Shown here in pieces: positions 34,756-45,325 of a stretch of DNA of 64,000 nt (position 1 is its first letter; each line of letters begins with the position of its first letter). The stretch is from Thermothielavioides terrestris NRRL 8126. Lineage: Eukaryota > Ascomycota > Sordariomycetes > Sordariales > Chaetomiaceae. The notes beneath the pieces were generated by a model. That model had not been told where the DNA came from, searched no databases, and saw nothing but the letters and a program-made list of their open reading frames with translations. A program made the translations under genes and the position numbers. The stretch covers positions 2,527,501 to 2,591,500 of the forward strand of contig NC_016459.1 of the NCBI RefSeq assembly GCF_000226115.1, read 5' to 3'.

Positions 34756-35586
34756 GGGCGAAGTGTGCGGAGTGTGAGGCGGGAGGCGTTACGGCTTGAC
34801 AACCATGGTGCTGACTCTCAACAATAAGGTAGAGTATATAGTAATCGATGTATTGTTGAGGTTAAAGAATAAGAGAAGGCGGGGAAAGAAAAGCGAGGGA
34901 AAATAGTGAGAGGAAACAGAAGAAAAAAAAATGAGGAAAGTGAATATCCACCATCCAATGCCTCCCCAGTCCAATTGTTCAAGCATAGAAAAGAGCAACA
35001 ATTGGCATGGACAATCAACTCAATATGAGTGAAGAGTGAAATCCAAAGAGTTGCCAACCGTCAATTGCACACACACAGCCCTGTGGAAGAGCAATCAGCC
35101 GACGGCAAACCCAGGGCAGCCTCCCTCCCAATGCGGCGCGTTTTCGGGACGCGCATCGTGACGGGCGCAAGACGCGGTCTCCAGGGCTGGAGTCTTGAAT
35201 GGGGCAAGCAAGATGACATTGGCCAATGGGCGTGGCCAGAAGTGCAGGGATTGATCTGCTCAAAGAAGTGAAGGAACAAAGGGGAGAGGGACAAAAGTGG
35301 ATCCACAAAAGGGACTGGCTCGAGGGCGGTTTCCAAGTCGGGAATGGCGAATGCAGGCAAAACGGGAAGGCCACATGCGTTTCCGCTTCCGGAATTTTCG
35401 AGACATTGATATGTCTTAGACACACAGTTGGTCGTAATGTACAGAGGTTAGGTAGTTAGGTAGTGCGCAAAATGTCCTCCCGTCGTAGGAAGACCATCAG
35501 GATGCGATGAGTACAGGATAGTGAGGCGGATTATTGCCGCCAGGGTAGGGAGTAGTTTTACAGCGCGAAACGTGACACCGTCCACC
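34665..35586. other. Intergenic: dim-2 leader/promoter and 3' flank of large mitochondrial gene
   Basis: About 0.9 kb; purine-rich around 34865-34945. Apart from the uORFs listed separately, no gene is seen. Confidence 0.55.
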
Positions 35587-38500
35587 CTAGGCGGCATCGC
35601 TTGCCATAGTTCCTTCCTGCTGCCGGTCCGGCTCCGGCAGCGTCACGGGCAGCGCCGGCTTCAACTCGGCGAGCGACGCCGGCGCTGCGAATCTGGGGTC
35701 TGAAAAGTTGATCAGCTGCCTCAGACGCGTCCAGCGGTCGATCACGATGAAGTCCGTCTCCAGTTCCGGGAGCACGTCTGCCTGCGACTGCCCGTCGTCC
35801 TCCGGCGGCCAGAACCACGTGCAGCCCTTGTGCAAGCGCAGGTCCTCGAGCCGCTGCTTCAGCCGCGCCATCTCGGCCGGGTCGACCAGCTCCCTGCCCA
35901 TCTCGGCAAAGTAGGCGATCGTGCGCATCGTGTAGTGGTAGTCGAGGCTGTGCGTCGCCTTTGCCTCTTCGCGTATGTGCTCCAGGTCCCACCCGTCGAA
36001 CAGCCAGTCCATCACCCGCACCATCTCGTTGTGGTTGCCGCAGCATGCCAGCGCCAGCATGTACCTGTGGAGCGGCCGCCCGACCACGTTGTATCGGAGC
36101 ATCTCCGGCGGCACTCCGTCGTCTCGCTCCCCCACGCTACGGCCGGGGTCCAGCCCAAGAGCTTCGTCCCACCCGGGGACGACAGGGACGGGCGCAACGA
36201 GATAGGCAAACGACTTCATAGCGTGTCGGTGTGCCTTCACAAGCAGCTTCTCAAGCAGGCCGCTGCCGACTATGGACCGACGGGGGACCATGTTGCCGTC
36301 GGGTGTCCTCTCAAACGTAGCCAACTTCAACGTCTTTCGGATCATGATGCACAGCGCTTCGAACGACACGGGATCCATGCCCTTGGACGACGTGGTCTGC
36401 TCATACACCTGCAAGAAGACCTTCAGCGTCGTGAAGACATTGAACTCGGGCCCCAGGCGGCTGTACAGCATCTTCCGCCCCGCCAGGGCCTGCATGATGG
36501 TGTGCCACGGCATTTTGTCGCGCCAGGCAGCCTTTGTGTCGCGAGCCTGGAAGGACTTCGTGAGAGCGATCGCCTCCAAAATCGAGCCGCCGTGGGATAT
36601 CTCCCTGACCCGACGTTCACGCTCCCGTTCGGCGACGTCGCTCGCAGCAGCGCTGTCCGGGCGTGCCTCATCCAGAACGTCCTCCATAGACTCGGCTCTG
36701 CCGCTCGCTTCCCGAGGCGCCCTCTTGTGAAGGCGACATAGCATGGCGATCCAGGCGTTGAAGACTGGCGGCGGAAGGTGGGATAACTTGTCCAGGCTCG
36801 TGCCGTCCAGGTTCGGCACGGATTGCCGAAAGGCTTGTATGTAAGGCTCGTGTGGGCTATCGCTCAAGTAGCGCAGCGCCTCCATCTTGGATCGAGCGTT
36901 CTTGACGAGGACCACAAGGCAATGGCCAGATGGCTTGACCTTGTCGCGCATAAGCATGAGATCGTATAATTCGTCGGGGCTTGGCGGGGTGAGCCTGGCG
37001 ATCTCAAACTCGCTCAGGTTGCCGTCGTACACAGGAAACACCTCTTTGACGTCTCCCGGCCGAATCACGGGCGACTCCGTCACCGGCCGGGCGTAGAGCT
37101 TCTCGAACATTTCGCCGTAGACCTGAGCGTCAGGTCGGATACCCGGTTCCGGGGGGTTCTGGAACACCATCCAAGCTTCTCTGGCATTGCGCGTCGCCTT
37201 GACTTGGGAGGCCCATTCAGAGTACATGTTCTGGCTGGACAGACGGCCCGAGAAAAACGGCGGAGGCAGGGATCGGGTCTGGATCGTCGGCGCCTGTCCG
37301 AACGTCGATCCGCCCAGAGCACTGAGAGCCCGATCGACGATGTCGTCGTTGTAGCCCGCTGCGCGGACCAGTATGCCCGCCTTGACGCTCCGGCTGAGGT
37401 CATCCTCGGGATCGCGGCGCTCGTCGATCCCATCCAATGTCCGCCGGTACGGCGGCCACGTCTTGGCGGCCCGTTCCGCGTTTCTCGCCTCGCCCTTGGT
37501 CTTGCTCAGCGCAATCAGGACCGCCCTGACGGCGCGATAACCATTCTGGTCCATCACGAGCGGGGGCTCTGCCATCGCGGCGAGCCGCAGAAGGTGCCGC
37601 TGTGCCGCCCAGTTGTGCTCCATGTGATCGACAGGACGCACCCGTGCTGGCCAGGAAAAGTACTGCAGCGCCTTGTTCAGAACAAGGGATCGGGCCTGGT
37701 AGCCCGTCAATACCCGGGCGTTGCACTCCAGCGGCATTTTCTCGATGTAATCGGCAGTCAATCGAGCCAACAACGGCATTGCGACCGGCCATGTCTCCCG
37801 ACAATGCCAGACAAGCCGGTAGAGAAAGATGAGAAAGTGCCGCCACGACATGGCGCGCCCCTGGCGCTTGTACCTCGGATGGGCCAGCTCGTCCTGTGGT
37901 CGGTCGGCCAGCACATAGTTCTCTCTTATGTAGTCCAGAAGCCTGAGGAACATGGCAGGCTCCTGGATTCTCTTGTCCTTCGCCACGAGCACGTGGAGAA
38001 GAAACAGGGGCTTGCGACAGTTGCTCTTGAAGAATCGGTGGAGCTTCAAGTCTCCGTTCCCCGGAGCAAGAATCCAAAGCCACTGCTTGATGTCGGCCTC
38101 GGTAATGCCAGTTTTTCTTTCCAGCTCAGCTAGCCGCAGCTTCCACTCCTGAGTGCTGCCCAGATAGCGCTCCATCTGGAGCTCCACGCCGCGCCGACGG
38201 GCCAAGAGCGTGTGGCGGCGGAGGAAGGCCTGCGCTGTCAGCACGGACAGACGAAGGTTCCTGTTGCCGGCAATCGCTCGAGCGAGCTGGAATTCCCGAG
38301 TTGTCCATCGTCGTAAGCGAAAACGATACAATATCCCAAGAACCTTGGAAGGCGAGTAGGGCGGGTAGTTGTGGTTGTAAGGCTTGTGCTTGCCCGGGTC
38401 TGGCAGCTGCCACTCGCGGCCCATATGATCTTCTGCATGCACGATCCATAGTTCTTCCTGCTGCTCCACCTCCGTCATGTCGTGAAAGCCCGTGGGCAGG

Positions 38501-39152
38501 GCCTTCAATTTGGCAGGGTCCGTCGGGAGCTCTAGAAGCGGGAACTCGTGCTCCTCATCTCTGAAATCTCGCCGCTCCGACGGAGAATCGCTAGAATCGT
38601 CGCTTTCCAGTTCGTCGAATGCCTCCTCGGCCGCGTTATTCGTCGCCGCTAGGGCTCCCTCAGGCGGGTTGGTCCGGTGCTCGCTGCTGCTCGTCTCGGA
38701 GACACCCGGGTCGCGGCATTCGTCCCGACTCCGATTCCTTGGGGCCGCCCGACCGCGGACACGGTCTGCCCCTACCGGTTCAAAGACGCCTTTGGGAACC
38801 GGGTGCTTCATGTCTCGCTCGGCTTTTTCGGCTTGGCTCGCCGCATCCGCGATTACGGCAAAAGGGTCATCGAACAATGCTGGACCCGCCCCTGGAGGCT
38901 CGGCCCCGGCCGCCCGTCTCTCTCCATCACTGTCTGGGACTGGCACGGTGGCTTGCCGATAATTCGCGACGGCGGCTGCGGGGCGGCTGATGTGCTGGAG
39001 AGGATGCAAGTCAGCACAGAGTGCAACCGGGGGCACAAGAAGAAAGCCAAGAATAAGAACAAGGCAGGGAAAGGAAACACACAACGGACCAATAGCCGCA
39101 GCGCACTGTATTGCCCAACCCGTCTCGAAACCCGAATTCCTGCGCTAAGCAT
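35587..39152 (-). CDS. Large mitochondrial helical-repeat (PPR-like) protein
   Basis: Model: exon 39152-39090 and exon 38994-35587, 1156 aa. The first exon starts MLSAGIRVSRRVGQYSALRLL, an Arg-rich, acid-free amphipathic sequence typical of mitochondrial targeting. The 95-nt intron has a GTCCGT donor, a CTGAC branch point and a ctctccag acceptor and continues HISRPAAAVANYRQA. The rest is alpha-helical with PPR-like pairs (PDAQVYGEMFEKLYARPV, SPDELYDLMLMRDKVKPSGH, VFNAWIAMLCRLHKR, YNVVGRPLHRYMLALACCGN followed by NEMVRVMDWLFDGW). An acidic disordered region lies at about residues 60-170. Such large fungal proteins often act in mitochondrial RNA processing or translation, but I do not recognise a specific orthologue; the function is inferred. 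SAS2 lies divergently 368 bp away. Confidence 0.65.
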
Positions 39153-39520
39153 TGATTCTAGCAGGCGCCCATTGTAGCAAGATCATTCGGCCACCGGAGC
39201 GACGAGAGACGAGGTCAGACAGCAGAAGGCCTTTGTTCGCACGAAGATGCATGAGTTAAACAGTCGCCTGCGGAATCCTCCTGTGGGCCGCGCCAACTTT
39301 GCAGAGCCCCACAGCAGCGGGACGTGGAAACCGGGGTCTCGCGCAGTGCCGAACTAACCCAAATCGGGCCTTGCCGTGGCCATCCCTGCATTCCCGTCCT
39401 ACATACATCGCTGTATCCCGCATGGTTGGCCGTGTGCAGCACCACAGTTAAAGCGCCATTCTCACGTTTGACTTGTATGTACGAGAGACCCAAACACGCG
39501 CGCGAGCGCGAGAAGCACAA
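39153..39520. promoter_or_regulatory. Bidirectional promoter region (mitochondrial helical-repeat gene / SAS2)
   Basis: 368 bp between divergent start codons. No specific factor site stands out; a GCGCGCGAGCGCG run lies just before the SAS2 ATG. Confidence 0.5.
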
Positions 39521-41745
39521 ATGCCGGCTCATCTGAAGCGGAAACGGCCCCACGGCGGATCGGAACCTCGCGCCGCGGTCACAGCCACGACACCGCCCGT
39601 CCCCGCAGTACCGCGCCGAGCGACGCGTCAGAGCTCGGTCCCCCCGCTCCCAGCTCCGCCAGACCCCGAACCGCGCCGCCGCCGCCGCCGCCTCGCTGCT
39701 GCCAATGGCCAGCCCGACGAGAACCCGCAGTATCCCCGTTCTCCGCGCGGGAAGGAGAACATGCCCGTGCACTCAGTGCATCCGGATCCCCGGCGACAGC
39801 AGCAGCGGCAGGAGGAGCAACTCGTCCAGCTTCCAGAGCAGCAGCAGCCATTGAAGCCCATGACTCGTTCGGCCCGCCACAACATTAGCGTTGTCTCGGG
39901 CCTGGAAGCTCCCCCCGCACGCCGCCCTCAAAGCGCCAATGCCAACCGTGCCACATCAGGCCGTACCCCGCCTCCAGCGTCTGCCGTCCCTGCACCAGCC
40001 CCGGATGTGCCCTCCTGGACAACGCCGATGGCCGTCAAGCCACTGCGAGGGAGGCAGGGGAGCCGCCGGGCTAGGATCGATCCACTACGCCAGCAGTCGG
40101 TGTCGGTGGGGCGCAATAAGCCGATAATTATGACGACGTCGCTCGCCCCGTCGGCTCAAACCTCCACGGCCACGAGCAACGCCTCGCCCAACCGAGGGGC
40201 TAGGGGAGCCGAAAGTGCCGGCCAAACGGATCGTAACATCGATAAGGTCGTGCTTGGCGACATCTGCTTTCGCGCTTGGTACCCGTCGTACTACGGCAAG
40301 GAGGTGCTGGGCGACATCTCGGGCAGCAGCACCAAAGGAGGCAAAGAGAGCAGGACCGGAACCAACGGTGTATCATCACTCCACGACGAAACAAAAGACA
40401 CCACAGGCGGTGAGCGGCCACACGGGCGGCGCGACCGCGACCATCATCCGCCCATGCTCGACAGGCTTTATGTTTGCCCCTCATGCTTCAAGTACTCCAA
40501 AGAGCTCGTCACATGGTGGGAGCACGTTCGCTGGTGTGAGCGGCATGGCCACATACCGGGCGAAAAGATTTACACGCATCCGAAAGGGAAGCGGACAGTG
40601 CTGGTGCCGTCAGAACCTCCGCCGAAGCAGTGGAGGGGAAAGCGAGGCAACGTGGGGCATAGGATGGTTGAGGAGGTAGTGCAGGACGAGGGCGAATGGA
40701 GCATCTGGGAAGTGGACGGCGAGAAGGATGTGGTAAGTCTCCCTCCACGGGGCGTCTGGCGTCCTGGGTGTGCAAAGGGCAACATGCTTATTCGTCGCAG
40801 CTCTTCTGCCAGAACCTCTCGCTCTTTGCCAAGCTCTTTCTCGACAACAAGTCCGTCTTCTTCGACGTGACCGGTTTCAACTACTTCCTCCTCGTTTACA
40901 CGCCACCCGCGCCTCCAACCGACCCCAATGCGGACGTCGCCGAGACCGTCCCACCGCGCAGCCAAATCGTCGGCTTCTTCTCCAAAGAGAAGATCTCCTG
41001 GGACAACAACAACCTGGCCTGCATCCTCATCTTCCCGCCCTGGCAGCGCAAGGGGCTAGGCTCTCTCCTCATGGGCGTCTCGTACGAGATCTCCCGCCGC
41101 GAGGGCCTGCTCGGCGGGCCCGAGAAGCCCATCTCGGACCTAGGCAAACGCGGCTACAAGCGCTTCTGGGCCGGCGAAATCGCCCGCTGGATCCTCAGCC
41201 TCGAACCGCAGCAGCAACCGCCGCAGCAGGACCCGTCATCCTTGTCCTCGCCGTCATCCAGCGGCAGCGCCGCCGAAGTGGTGACCGACATCCAAGCCTG
41301 CAGCCAAGCGACGTGGATCGCGCCCGAGGACTGCCTCCTCGTGCTCCGCGAGATGGGCGTGGCGGAAGATGCCGGCCGGGGCCCGCCGTCGCGGCGCACC
41401 GACGACGATGCAGCTCCCACTACCACCGCCGACACCGCCGTGACCCATACCAACAACAAAGCCACCGGCAGCAGCAGCAATACCACTAACCATCACATTA
41501 GCAACGGCCCGGGCCCCGCCGCCGGCGCAGCAACAGCAACAACAGGCGCAGCGGAAGCTGCTGCTGCTCCTGCGGGGGCGGCAGCGGGGGACCAGGTGCA
41601 GCGGGTGCGCATCTCCCAGGCGGCGGTGCGGGCGTGGGTGGCGGCCAACAGGATCAGCCTGGAGCGGACCTGCGATCCGGCCGGGTTTGTGGACGGATAC
41701 GCCGTCAAGAAGAAGAGCGCCGCGGCGTCGGAGGAGCCGGCTTGA
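39521..41745 (+). CDS. SAS2: MYST-family histone acetyltransferase, Sas2-like
   Basis: Two exons, 39521-40732 and 40801-41745 (intron gtaagt...cgtcgcag), 718 aa. The start MPAHLKRKRPHGG begins a long disordered basic region. The MYST region follows: KVVLGDICFRAWYPSYYGKE, a C2HC zinc finger (LYVCPSCFKYSKE...HVRWCERHGHIPG), then across the intron EKDVLFCQNLSLFAKLFLDN and FFDVTGFNYFLLVY. The catalytic Cys lies in NNNLACILIFPPW, the acetyl-CoA loop is WQRKGLGSLLMG, and the catalytic Glu lies in GGPEKPISDLGKRGYKRFW. Yeast Sas2 acetylates H4K16 against heterochromatin spread. The C-terminal half after the first helix carries a low-complexity Ala/Thr/Asn insert of about 100 residues before VRISQAAVRAWVAANRISLE. 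Assignment to Sas2 rather than Esa1 rests on the divergent N-terminus without a clear chromodomain. Confidence 0.9.
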
Positions 41746-42832
41746 GTTTGAGCCGTCGCCGTTTATATGACGGGTTTGTTGCGTTGCGGAGACAGGGCAG
41801 CGGCAGCGTGGGCGTTACTGGGTGCTACCTCCTCCTACATCGTGGTTGTTCGGCGCGTGTTGCGTGCTTGTGGTTGCCCTCGGGGCATCATGAGCGTGAG
41901 GGTTTATTGGCGTTGGCTATTGGGGGACAGTACGGAGTATATACCCATTGAAAAGGAAAATCTGCTCGGCTGGAGACGACAGACCTTGATTTCATTGTTT
42001 CTCAGTGTATGTGGTGCGTGGTAATCTGTGATTGCCTGCCGTACACAGTAGACCACGCATCAACTGGGACTTTTAAACCAGGCGATCGACATGGCGTTGA
42101 GACTTTGCCCATCCGACCCTTCTGCAACGACAGCACTCCATTTCAGCAGCCGAGGAGTAGAAGCCCCCGTTTTTGATACACTGCCTTGTGCTACCGACCT
42201 GTCTCGTTGTCACTGGCAACGTTTCTGCTTCAGAGCAAGTCGGATGTAGCACATCAACCGTAGCACCAATGGAGTTTCTGGTTTGTGAAGCAAACAGACC
42301 TAACTTCCGGAATACCTAGTAAGCTCGATGCCCAGCGCCGTGGCATCTCCTGGACCAATTGCCTACACCGGACAGAACACATGTCCCAACACTCATGCAG
42401 TGTCAAGGGGTAGAACAACAGCAACAGCTCATGAACCCCAATGCATCGCTGAAGCCATTGTTTCGCGCACAGGGAAACCAACTCCCTGCGACGACTCCCA
42501 TGGTTTTCAACCCAGGTTCCCTCACGCAAAGCAGCCCCAAGAGCCGACCTAAGTGACTAACCACGTGTGGACTTCGTCCGGAACTCTGAGTGACTTTGCC
42601 GATTGGTCGAGTTGGCCAAGGGCGGGCATCCTTCTGGCAGTGGCTCACAGAGTGGCAGACACTGGCGCAAGCCTCAGGAGCACTGTGGCTGGGGAGGCGA
42701 GCGAGGCACTGAGAGGCTGATAAGCTGACGGCATTTTTCAGGCGATCTACGTTAGGCCTAAGGTTTCCAGGTTCCGGGAAATTTTTTTAAGCCAATCAGC
42801 CAGCGTCCGGGAGATGCCATCCGCCCGCCTTG
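41746..42832. other. Intergenic between SAS2 and the first transposon copy
   Basis: About 1.1 kb, no supported gene. The last 9 bases (42824-42832) are the left target-site duplication of the transposon. Confidence 0.6.
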
Positions 42833-43235
42833 GCTGGATCTTAAAGAGGTCCCGCCAAGACTAATTTCGGCCAATTGTCGGCAATGTTTTTACAGCGTCA
42901 GTACCCCGCCAAGACCGCCAAGGGGTTTGCACTATCGCCACGGGTTAGCCACGGGTTAGTTCGCCGGGGGTGCGGGGGGCGGCGCCAGCCCCCCGCTGGT
43001 TAGGGTGAGGGTTATAGTTAGGGTGAGGGTCAAGGTTAGGGTGCGGGTTAACTTCGTTTTCTTTTTTTTTCAATTTGGTTGAGGTTTCACGAAGTTGCTG
43101 CTACGAGTCTTTGCAATTCTTCGTTGTTGATGTTGCTCGAAGTCGTAGCGACCCCGCTCCCTCGCGGCAATTTGTAAATACTTGTAAGCGGCAGGTTCCG
43201 AAATTAGTCTTGGCGGGACCTCTTTAAGAATAACC
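42833..43235. mobile_element. 403-bp non-autonomous DNA transposon (MITE), copy 1
   Basis: Flanked by a 9-bp direct repeat CCCGCCTTG (42824-42832 and 43236-43244). It contains perfect 30-bp inverted repeats (42841-42870 and 43198-43227, beginning TTAAAGAGGTCCCGCCAAGA) with short degenerate extensions outside them (GCTGGATC left, GAATAACC right). No coding capacity. The interior has a 9-bp GC hairpin (42972-42980 with 42988-42996) and telomere-like G repeats (42998-43048). It is 99% identical to copy 2. The 8-9 bp target duplications fit the hAT or Mutator superfamilies; the superfamily is not settled. Confidence 0.92.
42998..43048 (+). repeat. Degenerate telomere-like repeats inside transposon copy 1
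   Basis: Interspersed TTAGGG, TGAGGG, TGCGGG and GGGTTA units. The same array is present in copy 2 (43747-43797). Confidence 0.85.
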
Positions 43236-43581
43236 CCCGCCTTGCATCCGCGCAGACGTAGTGTAACGCATACAAACACGGGCTTGGGTCCGTTTGCCTA
43301 CCTAAGGGGGGGTCGGGAGTCAGTTAGATAGTCAGCTATCTGACGCACTCGAGGTCGGCAAGACACAACGTTAACAGGAGAACGATTTAGGCGTCGAAGG
43401 CTGCTGGTTTATTGCCTCGCTTGCTGCTTGCTTCCCACCGTTTGAGCTTCTTCAGAACGTTGCTGCCTCAAACGGAGAGGCATTTTTTTAACTGATCCTG
43501 ATCCATTTCGTCATGACCCGACCCCTGAGGGTTGATGTCGATTTTAAGTGGAATACCTGCCACGCTTCGACGACTAAGATG
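43236..43581. other. Spacer between the two transposon copies
   Basis: 346 bp of unique sequence. Contains a short imperfect inverted repeat around GATAG-TCAG-CTATC (about 43318-43344). No gene. Confidence 0.6.
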
Positions 43582-43984
43582 GCTGGATCTTAAAGAGGTC
43601 CCGCCAAGACTAATTTCGGCCAATTGTCGGCAATGTTTTTACAGCGTCAGTACCCCGCCAAGACCGCCAAGGGGTTTGCACTATCGCCACGGGTTAGCCA
43701 CGGGTTAGTTCGCCGGGGGTGCGGGGGGCGGCGCCAGCCCCCCGCTGGTTAGGGTGAGGGTTATGGTTAGGGTAAGGGTCAAGGTTAGGGTACGGGTTAA
43801 CTTCGTTTTCTTTTTTTTTCAATTTGGTTGAGGTTTCACGAAGTTGCTGCTACGAGTCTTTGCAATTCTTCGTTGTTGATGTTGCTCGAAGTCGTGGCGA
43901 CCCCGCTCCCTCGCGGCAATTTGTAAATACTTGTAAGCGGCAGGTTCCGAAATTAGTCTTGGCGGGACCTCTTTAAGAATAACC
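43582..43984. mobile_element. 403-bp non-autonomous DNA transposon (MITE), copy 2
   Basis: Same orientation and exact length as copy 1. Flanked by its own 8-bp target duplication CTAAGATG (43574-43581 and 43985-43992), which shows an independent insertion and not a segmental duplication. Four substitutions against copy 1, at 43765, 43774, 43792 and 43896, all between TpG and TpA on the + strand. Confidence 0.93.
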
Positions 43985-44706
43985 CTAAGATGCGCTCATT
44001 CCGCGCTTGAGTGGGGCAGTGCGTGGGGGCTCACCAGGATCCTGGCTGAGACAGATGAGCCTCATGGCCTGAGACAGCAACTCTGGGCTGAAAATTTTCG
44101 GTGACACCAACACATGCCAGAGCTCCGTTTGCCGGTTGGATGATCTCAAAGCTCCAGGAGCTCCCGAGAAGCACTCGTTGAACGGCACCGTGATAGTGTA
44201 GCTTCGACGGACGCTAGGCTCATCAATTCTCCTCTTCGGAGGAAGTGAGCTGTTGAAAACGAGTTCAGGGTTCTGAGGATGCAGAGCCCGGAGCAGACCG
44301 CCCCAGCCGCTGGCGGGTGATCCGTCGTCGCGCGGCGTCCGAGATTGCCCGAGCCATTTCCCAAAGTGCCGCAGCAAAATTTTCCCCCTTCTCCTTCTTG
44401 TCGTCCAAGCTCGGAGACGTGACCCACCGCTGAGCTCCAAGTGGAGAGTTTCGAGCAACGGGCAGCGAATTGACCACTCATGTCGCTTGTTGGTGCTTCT
44501 TCATCCGTTGCCCGGACCAGCCCGAGGTTCCGCTTCCCCAGCTGACCACCTGTTCTTCCCTTCCGCCTTTCCCCTTCCCTCCTCTTTTTTTCCCTCTCTC
44601 ACTCAGCAGTCGAGCCATCGCCTCTGCCTCAATCTCCAAGAGTATCATCGCCATCCCTCCCCGACCCGTCTTTTCCAACCCCTACGTACTCTTCCCATCA
44701 GTCACA
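43985..44706. other. Intergenic: upstream region of ATP9
   Basis: No supported gene. The final 150 bases hold a strong CT-rich tract, listed separately. Confidence 0.6.
44552..44603 (+). promoter_or_regulatory. CT-rich core promoter tract of ATP9
   Basis: About 50 bases almost entirely C and T on the coding strand, ending roughly 100 bp before the ATG. Such pyrimidine tracts are common at transcription starts of strongly expressed filamentous-fungal genes. Confidence 0.6.

Positions 44707-45325
<619 letters not shown>

Noticed and set aside
42998..43048. True interstitial telomere or chromosome end
   Set aside because: Repeats are degenerate, short and confined to a transposon with defined ends in both copies.
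42841..43227. TTAA target duplication (piggyBac/Kolobok type) for the MITE
   Set aside because: TTAA flanks the 30-bp repeats, but both copies share more sequence outside it and have distinct 8-9 bp duplications further out.
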